A stretch of DNA of 60,000 nt from NCBI RefSeq assembly GCF_932526225.1, contig NC_064042.1, positions 12,723,040-12,783,039 of the forward strand, read 5' to 3'. Below the pieces are notes generated by a model. It did not search any database. It had not been told where the DNA came from and was given only the letters and a program-made list of their open reading frames with translations. The position numbers and the translations under genes were made by a program. How positions within the stretch are numbered: the stretch's first letter is position 1; each line of letters starts with the position of its first letter. Source of the DNA: Nematostella vectensis (lineage: Eukaryota; Cnidaria; Anthozoa; Actiniaria; Edwardsiidae). Shown piece by piece: positions 15,601 through 24,802 of this stretch.

Positions 15601-16886
15601 ACCACATACACACACTAGGTATGATAGAAATCTCAAAGCAACCAAGCATAAATTTACATCGACATCAACCATTCACATAGAGATTTTATCTAACGCAAGA
15701 TTTTATCTAACACAAAGTTCTCATTCTTGGTAGAGAACGCAAGACACATACTACCCTATATAAATTGGACATTCTGAGAATCTCAAAGCAACCAAACATA
15801 CAGTTACACTCACATCGACTCTCTATAGAAAGACCGCAGAGGTTTAAGCTTGCACAAGCTTTCATGTTTTGGAGAGTCCAGGTTCATAATAACCAAAGAC
15901 CAGGTTGAGAATTTTAAAGAAACCATACAAATTTATAACCATATACCAACCTCTAAATAAAAAGCAAAAAAGGTTTAAACAGGTTGCCATAGCTTTTTAG
16001 GTGCTCACATCTTTTTTTTTTTTAAAAATGTCCGTCAAATTCGCTACAAATCAAAGGTAAAAAATACTTAATGTAATGATTGTTTTTTCTAGTCCCCTTA
16101 TTTGATGCTGATGAACCGATGGAAATAGAGAGGTCACGTGATCACACCAGGTCAAAGCCCAGACGCAACTCCTCCAGTTCCTCATCCGGGGTATTGCTAA
16201 GCCCACGTGATGTCATCCAGCGTAGCTCGGTCCATGTCCCTCCACTGCGCTCGCCATATCGTGAGGTATCTCCCCACTCCTTGACGTCACCGACAAACAG
16301 CGCAAACAAGATGACACCCTCGGAGCAAAGCCACTTCATCTACCCTCCCACCCCTCCAGAGGTCAGCCCGAGGTATCCATACGCCTCGGCCCAGCCCGCC
16401 ATCAATCAGACACCAAACAGCTACCCCACGCATCATTCAACAACAGAAAGCACAGTCATTCAGAGCAGCTATGACATTCCTAGAGGGTACTCGGGTATTG
16501 ACCGATTCCCTACCCCTGAGACCAGCACCTTCCTGCCACCACGCTCGAAAAGCACCATGGGTACCGGATACACCAATGCGTCCAGCGGTCTTCCCTATGA
16601 CTACAGGAGCTTCTCGCCTATGGTAGTCGACCATATGAAGCACTATTCCCAGTATGCTTTGCCGGAGAGAAATTACCCATCAAGCTATATGTTCGGCCCT
16701 AGCGTGGTCACCACCCCAAACAACATGTACCCGCTACAATCGGTCAGCGGTAATAATAATGAGCGCTACTACCCGGACGTGCTAGAGGAATTTGTCGATA
16801 TGCAGGCCGCAATGCACCATGGACTACCCAGCAGGTCGGTTCGCGGGGGGGAGTATAACTACACTCCAGCGATCCTGACAAACTAA
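6616..16886 (+). CDS. RFX4-like: RFX4/6-like winged-helix transcription factor (16 exons)
   Basis: Sequence-specific nuclear transcription factor of the RFX family, which binds X-box DNA as dimers and in animals controls ciliary and neural or endocrine genes. Sixteen exons join in consistent phases to 2241 nt (746 residues, close to human RFX4). Residues about 41-115 form the RFX DNA-binding domain: [30 protein letters not shown] and the recognition motif [15 protein letters not shown]. Residues about 168-480 hold the conserved B/C and dimerisation region ([67 protein letters not shown]). The rest is a Pro/Ser/Thr/Tyr-rich tail. The wording is nearest RFX4, with some RFX6-like positions. The translation start is not settled: the first supported exon begins open, with ATG codons at 6658 and inside exon 2, and an upstream exon may be missing. 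It lies tail-to-tail with CNG1. Confidence 0.93.
8574..8643 (+). CDS. RFX4-like: RFX-like exon 2 (entry to DNA-binding domain)
   Basis: The acceptor is ttttttcacag and the donor TG|gtaaga. The exon encodes [19 protein letters not shown] then TIQW; the split Trp codon joins NENYEVADG of the next exon, matching the 'LQWLEENYE' start of RFX DNA-binding domains. Confidence 0.88.
9397..9562 (+). repeat. Short tandem duplication in RFX intron
   Basis: About 75 bp at 9397-9472 (containing gtgagaaataaaaaagtgca) is repeated imperfectly at 9490-9562. No coding content is seen. Confidence 0.8.
9703..9826 (+). CDS. RFX4-like: RFX-like exon 3 (winged-helix domain, first half)
   Basis: Encodes [27 protein letters not shown] and PVNAASFGK, diagnostic of the RFX DNA-binding domain. 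The donor is AAG|gttagt. Confidence 0.96.
9981..10042 (+). CDS. RFX4-like: RFX-like exon 4 (DNA-recognition helix)
   Basis: Encodes [20 protein letters not shown], the DNA-contact part of the winged helix. The split Lys codon AA|G continues in the next exon. Confidence 0.97.
11769..11852 (+). CDS. RFX4-like: RFX-like exon 5 (YHYYGI wing)
   Basis: Begins (K)YHYYGITIK, the invariant end of the RFX DNA-binding domain, followed by a less conserved linker. The donor is GG|gtaagc. Confidence 0.95.
12146..12320 (+). CDS. RFX4-like: RFX-like exon 6 (linker, GTLLPSFP)
   Basis: A Ser-rich linker, then [19 protein letters not shown]. This aligns with the GTLLPEFPNVKDLNLPA block of RFX4 and is one reason for the RFX4/6 assignment. 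Confidence 0.9.
12561..12638 (+). CDS. RFX4-like: RFX-like exon 7
   Basis: Encodes [20 protein letters not shown] and ends in NFGE, a conserved helix of the central RFX region. The exon is phase 0 on both sides. Confidence 0.93.
12818..12931 (+). CDS. RFX4-like: RFX-like exon 8
   Basis: Encodes [17 protein letters not shown] and [12 protein letters not shown], matching the HFWQGMP...VCDSILYK block of RFX4/6. Phase 0 on both sides. Confidence 0.95.
13261..13310 (+). CDS. RFX4-like: RFX-like exon 9
   Basis: A 50-nt exon encoding [16 protein letters not shown], aligned with AISGVLMPTVLQALP of RFX4. The donor is AG|gtaagc. Confidence 0.93.
13725..13825 (+). CDS. RFX4-like: RFX-like exon 10
   Basis: Encodes [20 protein letters not shown] and a leucine/proline linker, equivalent to the SLTQVIRKFAKQLDEWL helix of RFX4. 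Confidence 0.94.
13973..14031 (+). CDS. RFX4-like: RFX-like exon 11
   Basis: Encodes [19 protein letters not shown], the RRQTSL.HL motif shared by RFX4 and RFX6. The donor is CAG|gtgagg. Confidence 0.95.
14290..14434 (+). CDS. RFX4-like: RFX-like exon 12
   Basis: Encodes [19 protein letters not shown] followed by [11 protein letters not shown], matching the ASRTVIHSADITFQMLEDW segment of RFX4. Confidence 0.95.
14616..14710 (+). CDS. RFX4-like: RFX-like exon 13
   Basis: Encodes [20 protein letters not shown] and [10 protein letters not shown], the RFX4-type '[23 protein letters not shown]' region. The following intron carries a long CAT/ATC-rich microsatellite. Confidence 0.93.
14760..15178 (+). 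repeat. CAT/ATC trinucleotide-rich microsatellite in RFX intron
   Basis: Imperfect (CAT)n and related triplets fill the intron between RFX exons 13 and 14. The open Met/Val-rich frames it creates are not genes. Confidence 0.9.
15221..15338 (+). CDS. RFX4-like: RFX-like exon 14 (dimerisation region)
   Basis: Encodes [20 protein letters not shown] and TLHSAHSFG, the strongly conserved end of the RFX dimerisation domain. The donor is G|gtgaga. Confidence 0.96.
15474..15587 (+). CDS. RFX4-like: RFX-like exon 15
   Basis: Completes [20 protein letters not shown] and runs into a divergent acidic linker. The acceptor is tatttttgcag and the donor G|gtaagc. Confidence 0.95.
16093..16886 (+). CDS. RFX4-like: RFX-like terminal exon
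   Basis: A 263-residue tail rich in Pro, Ser, Thr and Tyr with a run of serines (SSSSSSG), probably disordered and regulatory. It contains repeated short SP and TP motifs. It ends at the TAA at 16884-16886. RFX4 also has a long Pro/Ser/Tyr-rich tail; sequence conservation here is low. Confidence 0.9.
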
Positions 16887-17188
16887 ATGAATTATTTATG
16901 CTAGGTGTGATGCCACTGCAGTAATAAGTTGTCTAACAACGTTAAAAAGTTGCCATATTTAATCCCTTAAAAGGATTTTGTGAATAATTTTTGAACTATT
17001 TAAGATAGAGTGGGTAATTTTAGGTGTTAAATCTCCAAAATCCAGAGAATTGTTATTATTTTAAAGTAGTTTAATACGTCCCTATGCCAGGCGAACAGGT
17101 TTAAAAAAAACACGCAAAGAAACTAAACAATTTCTCGATTTTAAAAGGAAAAAAAGAATTGTTTCTGTTGCCTTAAACGTGCCTTAAA

Positions 17189-17194
17189 AATAAA
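17189..17194 (+). terminator. Candidate poly(A) signals of RFX gene
   Basis: AATAAA motifs occur at 17189, 17295 and 17818 downstream of the RFX stop codon. Any of them could direct 3' end formation, and the sequence alone does not choose between them. Confidence 0.4.
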
Positions 17195-17575
17195 AACGTA
17201 CTCTTATACACGTTTATAACAACATTTATAACGAGAAACTTTAACCTTTTATATTTTCTATTTCATTTCACATTTTGTTCCCTATCATACTGGGAATAAA
17301 GATGAAAAAATTAACATTTGATCTGCGATTTTAAAGGTTATTTGCACTGAGAGAGGCTTCAAATTCACTTATAACATTACACACTAGTTCTGAATGAGAT
17401 TTGTTTAGTTTTGGTGTTTTCAAGTGAGAGGGGAGGGGGACAGGACGCTCAAAGTATTTTGTTAATCAAGTGTGTATACTCGCAGCCGGCTTAGTTTTAA
17501 AACTAATAGCAAAATTTGATCTGAAGTCTGAAGTTTATCTCATTTTCCAAAGTTGAGGTTCATGAAAATTCCTTT

Positions 17576-17596
17576 GGGGGGGGGGGGGGGGGGGGG
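17576..17596 (+). repeat. Poly-G run
   Basis: Twenty-one consecutive G in the RFX 3' flank. A run this long may form G-quadruplexes and is prone to sequencing length error. Confidence 0.9.
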
Positions 17597-18953
17597 TCGG
17601 AATCAGACAAGGAGTGTACAGGGTAACTCCTGCTGTAAAGGGTAACAAGTTTCTAAACACCTAGACTAAAAAATATGTATTTGTAAATAGATATTTATGA
17701 TATAAGATTTATAGGGCCTTAAAACACGAGAATTGTTTGTCTTCGTGCGATGTTAAGGCAGGAAAATGGGAGAGAGGGGAGGGGAGTTTCTGTCAGTCTT
17801 CGTTTGAACATCCTTGCAATAAAAGTGAAAAAGCGTAAATCTTCATAGGCTGACTTTGGGAGCTGTAGTGATATTTTTGTTTGAATCAAGTTCAAAACTT
17901 TGCATTCAAATTGGTTATTTCAAGATTTCTTTATACAATTTGTATTCCATTATTGAAAGTCCGCCCCTCCCTCTCAATGCCTATGCATCGACCAGAAATA
18001 TTATAAACGGTTATTTTTGCACGAAGGCCGTGTAAATATCAATAGAGTAGTATCGCGACTATTTATAAAGGAAAAAGCAGACGTCATATGTTGTGATAAA
18101 TCTATATTTATGCTACGATAATTAAATTGCAGATCTACAAAATGATTTGGTCCTTATAGTAATATTGTCCTAATATAAACATATTGTTACTTTAGATAGA
18201 GTCAATCCCTAGTGATATGCCAAACTAACCACCCCTCCAATCACATTTATCCACGCGCAAATTAATCAATATTCACTAGGTTATTTCCCTATTCGCCATT
18301 CTAAAGTTGCGCGGGGGATTGGGTCGATTTGTTTAAGCGAACAGCATGCTGGGAAGATTTTAGTGAGCGCAATACAACATGGCGTCGTAATGTTGACGTG
18401 ATACTATATGAATGCAAGAAAAAGGTTGTTTTTGGCAGTTATGCTCATGGAATATATGTGTTAGTTAGATCACAAAATCAAGATTGGCAGCCTTGGACGC
18501 TATGTTGAATTGCGTCCCGTGAAATCGGAAATGGATATGTCTGGGTTTAATTTTGAACATTAAAATCTTTCGTTTTTTTAGTTAATCGCACTTTTTAATA
18601 CTTAAGCAATTATTATAGCTTGTTTTAATAATACTGTAAAATGGATTGAACCTTAATGTTAAGAAAAATTATTTACTATTTATTTTCATTTTTGCTGTAG
18701 CAGATCTTGTCACAAGGGAACAAGGACTGTGTTAAGCAGCGAAGAAAGAAGAGAAGGAAGATTTTAATCGCGAATGCATAAATAGCGCAAAGGAGACGTA
18801 TCCGGAGAATAAAAGAGCGCAGATGGAAGAAATAAAAATGTTCCTTTGTACTCCTTTTTTTATAACAAACGGACGCTATACAAACCGTTGTGGAAGCTTT
18901 GTGTAATTAATCCATATCTCGGATTTTTGTTTGGTACAGTTTCAGTATTTTTA

Positions 18954-18959
18954 ATTTAT
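18954..18959 (-). terminator. Candidate poly(A) signal of CNG1
   Basis: TTTATT on the + strand (AATAAA on the - strand) lies about 610 nt past the CNG1 stop codon. It is a motif match only. Confidence 0.3.
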
Positions 18960-19567
18960 TCCAATGCGTGTGATTGTGCTTACCTGCACATTTTTAAAAG
19001 TACGGTTTTACAGTAGAGGGCCTATATTTTTACAAGGCAATCTTGTTTTGCATCTGGAGATAATAATGTTTAAAGCACGACGAGATAGACATGTTGTTTG
19101 TTCATCACAAAAAAATAAATTTCGTTTCTGTATCAAAACATTAGCGAACTTAAGCACGGCGACATCGACGCTAGAGAAAACCAACAAGTGCTTTTGTGTA
19201 AAGTCGCTTTGTAAGTCCCAAAAAGTTAGAATGTTATTTCTACCATAGGGAACATTAAAGTACCGTCTTAACGAGCAAATTTTTGTTGGCAATGGACATT
19301 GACCGTAAAGATATGCCAACAATTTTTCATTGGCAAGCTGGGACGATTGTTTTTCTTTGGTAAAGAAAAGTCTAAACATTTGCTGGTGTAGAATGGCGAA
19401 CAATGAAACTTTGACGTCTCCATTGTGCCGTTCGCGTTACCATTGTCGTGGCTTAAGTTTCCTATTTTGTTTTGGCAATAAACGAACCAGCCGAACCAGT
19501 ACATACAAGAAATATGGTGTTTCAGAAAACATTTCACCCCAATCTTGATTTCTAAGAATCGCAAGTG

Positions 19568-20211
19568 CTATCTCTTTTTCCACACTGATTCCTGAGAGGT
19601 TTTCAACGACGCTGCAGACCCGCTGTCGTCTTTCAACCCCAGTCCTTTAAGGTCAATTCCCTTTGCCTTTAAGAGTTCCGATAGCGCGGTCTCCAAAGTG
19701 TTCAACCGTTCGTCGTACTCCACCTTCTGACGCTGTAGCTCTTTACCTAACTCGTCTTTTTTTCGCTCCAACGTCTCTATCTTTGTCTCGAGCTTCAAAG
19801 TCACATTTTCATTCGTCGTCCCGTCACCTCCCCCGTTAGGCTTCCTTGGCCCAGAATTATTACGAAATGACGCTGCACGGTTAAGCGACATACTAGTTCT
19901 TCGCTTATCATTTTCTAATTTCTCTTTGGCTATTTTCTCGATTTTTTCTTTGATGTTTGGGTACTCGTCCAAGACCTCCATCAGATCGTTCTTAGCGAGG
20001 CAGAAGAGCTCCGTATAGCCCACGGACCGTACTGACGCTGTCCTGCGGTTTCCAGCACTACTCATGCTCAGTACGCTTATCTCGCCGAAGTAGCTTCCAG
20101 CCTCAAGAACGGCGTAGATTTTTGTTCCGTGCTCAGAAACGACTTCTAGTTTGCCTCTGTTGACAATATACATCTCGCGCCCGACTTCGCCTTTTCTGCA
20201 CACATAGTCAC
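19568..20211 (-). CDS. CNGA-like: CNG1 exon 4 (cyclic-nucleotide domain and coiled coil)
   Basis: Encodes the cyclic-nucleotide-binding domain ([37 protein letters not shown]), a Gly/Asn linker, a coiled coil ([20 protein letters not shown]) and the C-terminus VWKKR. The acceptor is cgtttgtag. Confidence 0.95.
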
Positions 20212-23200
20212 CTACAAACGAGGGAATATTGATTCGAATCACGCTCGCACTCACATGATTTGTAAGCTTTTGCCTTCACTTATGTTTTTATGTCAAAAAG
20301 CATCAATGAAATTCGCCCCTAGTCCTGAGGGACTAAAAAAAGCAAGGTAAGTAGGAAAATGATTGGAAAGGAATTAAGTAGGAGAACAAAAATAACGGAG
20401 AGTGATAGAATAATAGTAGACAAATCATCGTTAACCACAAACCTGGCGAAAAGAGCTGTGAACGCAAGCGCAGAACTAATTCGCAGAGAAACCCCGCCTC
20501 GCAATCCTGAAAAATGGCGACTTTCCGTAGCGAATCAAGATGCACGTTGATGGCGATTTCTGCTCTCAGTTTGTCCGGCAGCGAAAGCAAAATCTCCTCC
20601 TCATCCGGGTGCTTCTTATACGTCCACAGGTAGTCAAACCACTTGATCACGCGGCGCTGCAAGTGCTGCGGGATCTTGTGGAAGCGCATGTATGCCTTGA
20701 TGCCGTCCATCTTGTTCTGGAAGTCTAGCCGCGTGGCGTTCAGGTTTGTGATGATGTTACCAACGTTACCAACAATTGTAGCGAAGAGTAACACACCTGA
20801 AAATTAATGACGCCTTTAGTTTAGCACTTGAAATTTTAAAAGAGCTTTTCTTTCTATAAATATTTTACCTATCAAGTCATCCAAGGTATAGATGTTATAC
20901 TCGAGTCCTTTTTTCTACAAAATATTAGATTACCTATCAAGTAACCTAAGGTAAAGATGATATAGTCGACTGCTTAGTTCTACAAATATCAGATTACCTA
21001 TCTAGTAATCAGGTATATATGATAAACTGGACTTTTTTTCCTACAAATATCAGCTTACCTATCGGGTAACCTAAGGTAATATGATATAAACGATTCTTTT
21101 TTTCTACAAATATCAGTTACCTATTGGGTAACCTAAGGTAAAGATGATATAATTGACTGCTTTTTTCTACAAATACCAGCTTACCTATTAAGTAATCCAA
21201 GGTATATATGATATACTCGACTGCTTTTTTCTACGAATGTCAGCCTAGTTATCAAGTAATCCAAGGTAAATATTATATACTCGACTGCTTTTTTATACAA
21301 ATACCAGCTTACTTATCAAGTAACCTAAGGTAAAGATGATATACTCGACTGCTTGTTTCTACAAGCACCAGCTTACCTATCAAGTAATAAGGTATATATG
21401 ATATACACGACTCTTTTTTATATAAATATCAGGTAACCTATAGTGTTACCTAAGGTAAAGATGATATACTCGACTGCTTTTTCCTACAAATACCAGCTTA
21501 CTTATAAAGTAACCTAAGGTAAAGATGATATACTCGACTGCTTTTTCCTACAAATACCAGCTTACCTATCGGGTAACCTAAGGTAAAGATGATATAATTG
21601 ACTGCTTTTTCCTACAAATACCAGCTTACCTATCGGGTAACCTAAGGTAAAGATAATATAATTGACTGCTTTTTCCTACAAATACCAGCTTACCTATCGG
21701 GTAACCTAAGGTAAAGATAATATAATTGACTGCTTTTTCCTACAAATACCAGCTTACCTATCGGGTAACCTAAGATAAAGATGATATAATTGACTGCTTT
21801 TTCCTACAAATACCAGCTTACTTATCAAGTAACCTAAGGTAAAGATGATATAATTGACTGCTTTTTCCTACAAATACCAGCTTACCTATCGGGTAACCTA
21901 AGATAAAGATGATATAATTGACTGCTTTTTCCTACAAATACCAGCTTACCTATCGGGTAACCTAAGGTAAAGATGATATAATTGACTGCTTTTTCCTACA
22001 AATACCAGCTTACTTATCAAGTAACCTAAGGTAAAGATGATATACTCGACTGCTTTTTCCTACAAATACCAGCTTACCTATCGGGTAACCTAAGATAAAG
22101 ATGATATAATTGACTGCTTTTTCCTACAAATACCAGCTTACTTATCAAGTAACCTAAGGTAAAGATGATATACTCGACTGCTTTTTCCTACAAATACCAG
22201 CTTACCTATCGGGTAACCTAAGATAAAGATGATATAATTGACTTCTTTTTCCTACAAATACCAGCTTACTTATCAAGTAACCTAAGGTAAAGATGATATA
22301 CTCGACTGCTTTTTCCTACAAATACCAGCTTACCTATCGGGTAACCTAAGATAAAGATGATATAATTGACTGCTTTTTCCTACAAATACCAGCTTACCTA
22401 TCGGGTAACCTAAGGTAAAGATGATATAATTGACTGCTTTTTCCTACAAATACCAGCTTACTTATCAAGTAACCTAAGGTAAAGATGATATACTCGACTG
22501 CTTTTTCCTACAAATACCAGCTTACCTATCGGGTAACCTAAGATAAAGATGATATAATTGACTGCTTTTTCCTACAAATACCAGCTTACTTATCAAGTAA
22601 CCTAAGGTAAAGATGATATACTCGACTGCTTTTTCCTACAAATACCAGCTTACCTATCGGGTAACCTAAGATAAAGATGATATAATTGACTGCTTTTTCC
22701 TACAAATACCAGCTTACCTATCAAGTAATCCAAGGTTACTATAATGTACTCGACTTCTGAGTAAGGCGGAGGTACTTCTCCAATCGTGGTCAGCGTTAGT
22801 GTCGACCAATAGAACGAATAGATGTACATCCGGGATATCGTATTCTCGCTACTGTTCAAAATCTCTTGTCTCACCCCAGGGTAAACCCATACGTCCGACC
22901 CAAACCCAATCTCCCGCGATACTATGAAGTATATACACGCGTTCCAGTGAATAATCAACAAGATGAATTGCACAAGCGATGCTAGACGGACGACGTTTGG
23001 AAACGTTGTCCGACTTTCTGTCCGGTCAAGAAAGTGCCAAAAGCGATGAAACTTCAAAATTCTGTTGATGCGAAAAGCGGGCTCGTGTTCTATAAAGATG
23101 TAAGCGATATCCAGAGGAATCAGTGCTCCGGCGTCCAGATAAAACTCGTAGGTGTGAAGATAATGTCGACGCATTTTGGTGGAGCAGGTTTGAAGTATGC

Positions 23201-24802
23201 CTTCTTCTAAGAAGCCTGTACGCATGCTTACTAGGATATCGGCGATGTAGATGAGATCGCATGAGTAATCTAAGATAAGCCAAATGTAGGTTATTTTGTC
23301 GTTGATTTGCGGGAAGGCGGTCCGTAGTATTATGGCCCAGCAGTTATATAGTACTGCTAGTGAGACGACGAGTAGCCAGAAGTATAGGCGGTCCCCTGAA
23401 AAATAGAGTTTATACAATTTAGAATTTAAATCTCGATTATTAGTTTAGTGATGACGCGGCCAGTTCTGTAGGATCTGAATGCTTCAAGTACTTATCAATG
23501 TGCCTTTTACTGTATTTAGATCGAAGATTTGATCGACTAAAAAAATATTTTAATTTATTACACGTTGTTATTTATTTTATTTTATTAGGAGACTTCCTTC
23601 AGATTTATAAATTACACTGTAGACACAAACAGAAAAGAAGATGCAAGCGAACGGACACGAGGTCCTGCGAGGCCAGTTCAGCCGTACAATTTACAATAAG
23701 TTAGTTTTACTTTTCTTCACAAACGCGCGCGTTGTTTTCGTACTTTTGTGCTGCGCCGTGCGTGAAACTAGCAACCTTATTCCACGCATTACGCATCTTC
23801 GGGGACTTAGGGCGACGCGGAGACTGGAAGCGGGAAGACGAAAGAAAGAGGGGTCGTCCTTTCTCCTCTTTCTTTCGTCTTTACAAGTACTCCCGTTTCC
23901 GGTGCCAACGTCGCCCTGGGTCCCCGAGGATGCGCACATATCAATCAATGGCTGTCGTTTTTCTGAATGGTCTAAAAGCGCCTGGGGCGAGCACGCGGGA
24001 GACCTGTGATATTCTAAAACGTTAGGGACTAGGCTCCATTTCCAAGATGGCTGCCTTCAAAATCGTAGTAAACACGAATTCCTGCAAGTTTACGTGGAAA
24101 TTCTCGACAAAGTTCTAGAGCGATAAAAAAGCGAAAACATGATTGAAGCGGGACTCCCAAATATGGTATGTAGTGCCTTATGAGGAAATGACCAAGCGAG
24201 CTAGAAAAAAGACAGTTTTTAGACCAACATTGACTGATATGTAACGTAACGAAAAACGGAAACAAAAATAGCATTCTCATTTTCTTTCTTTGTCACAATT
24301 TTTACAACGAAACCTCTCCATACGTCACACATTTCCTATGTTAAGCCCTCAATATCATTGATACTTCCCCCATATAACGCACTCTCTTTATGCTACGCAT
24401 TTCGTCACGAACGGATCCTCTGTTCACTTTCCTCCTCTATGTCACCCAATCTTCCTAAATCACGGAGCATCTCCAGGTCACATATCCTCTCGATGTCACG
24501 GACACGCCCTCTCAGTCACGCATTCTCTCCGTGTCACGTAATATCCTACCTCCGGGATCGAAGTACTTGAGCCATCCGAACTTCTCCTGCTTGCCCTCTC
24601 TCCGGACCACAGAGCGAATCCGAGCACGGCTCAAAAAAGCCTTCTCAGCTTCGCTGTACCGACGGTCACCTTTTGACCAATAGCGTGTCTTCTTTTTGTT
24701 AGGTAAAGCCGCGGCTGCCTCCTCTTCCTCGCTGACGGCGTCCGAAAACCGCACCCTGGAGGAGGAGCGGTTACCTGGTCCGGCGGAAGTCAGGTCGCTC
24801 AT
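19568..24802 (-). CDS. CNGA-like: CNG1: CNGA-type cyclic nucleotide-gated cation channel (4 exons)
   Basis: Tetrameric non-selective cation channel of the plasma or ciliary membrane, opened by cAMP or cGMP. Four exons join in phase to 642 residues, near the usual CNGA length. Visible in order: a basic N-terminus (1-84), S1-S4 with [17 protein letters not shown] (S2) and [11 protein letters not shown] (S4), [11 protein letters not shown] (S5), the canonical filter [16 protein letters not shown] (about 287) with its acidic Glu, S6 and ATIVGN, the C-linker ([23 protein letters not shown]), and a nucleotide-binding domain with [18 protein letters not shown] (468) and GNRRTA (485), so the phosphate-binding Arg and Thr are present. 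A heptad-like coiled coil at about 563-608 resembles the CLZ trimerisation helix of A subunits. ATG at 24802 is chosen because an in-frame TAA lies just upstream. The intron between the last transmembrane exons is filled by a 64-bp array made from the exon end. Confidence 0.93.
20443..20796 (-). CDS. CNGA-like: CNG1 exon 3 (S6 and C-linker)
   Basis: Begins (G)[20 protein letters not shown], then the C-linker [10 protein letters not shown] and [20 protein letters not shown]. The acceptor is ttttcag and the donor CCAG|gtttgt. Confidence 0.95.
20867..22715 (-). repeat. 64-bp minisatellite copied from CNG1 exon 2 end plus splice donor
   Basis: About 28 tandem 64-bp units fill the CNG1 intron right up to the exon. 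On the coding strand each unit reads GTCGAG...CTTGATAG|gtaagctgg, that is, a diverged copy of the last 37 exon nt (encoding [13 protein letters not shown]) plus the donor and about 27 intron nt. Distal units (20867-21450) are divergent. Proximal ones fall into variants (atcaag/ctcgac and atcggg/attgac) that largely alternate, a 128-bp higher-order repeat. Confidence 0.95.
22718..23395 (-). CDS. CNGA-like: CNG1 exon 2 (S1 to pore and start of S6)
   Basis: Encodes S1-S5, the pore loop TTIGEVPPP and the start of S6 ([11 protein letters not shown]). The acceptor is tttcag and the donor TTGATAG|gtaagc. The last 37 nt plus this donor are the parent of the 64-bp array downstream. Confidence 0.95.
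23785..23935. repeat. Long imperfect foldback in CNG1 intron 1
   Basis: Arms at about 23785-23851 and 23865-23935 are reverse complements over some 65-70 nt with gaps, including a perfect 17-bp core at 23835-23851 and 23865-23881. It is probably a MITE-like foldback element or a structured RNA. No target duplication was identified. Confidence 0.75.
24550..24802 (-). CDS. CNGA-like: CNG1 exon 1 (N-terminus)
   Basis: Starts [14 protein letters not shown], is charged and Ser/Arg-rich, and ends YFDPGG, the usual lead-in to S1 in CNG channels. The donor is GGAG|gtagga. A pyrimidine-rich stretch just upstream could instead be an acceptor of an untranslated exon. Confidence 0.85.

Larger units (their letters stand above)
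16887..19567. other. Tail-to-tail spacer between RFX and CNG1
   Basis: Holds the RFX 3' UTR on the + strand and, toward the right, the CNG1 3' UTR on the - strand. It contains several AATAAA motifs, a 21-nt G run at 17576-17596 and AT-rich filler. Short open frames around 18964-19564 overlap on both strands and look unlike conserved proteins. I see no further gene. Confidence 0.6.

Noticed and set aside
20867-22715. CRISPR-like direct repeats
   Set aside because: There are no unique spacers between repeats, and the units are contiguous copies of an exon border in an animal gene.
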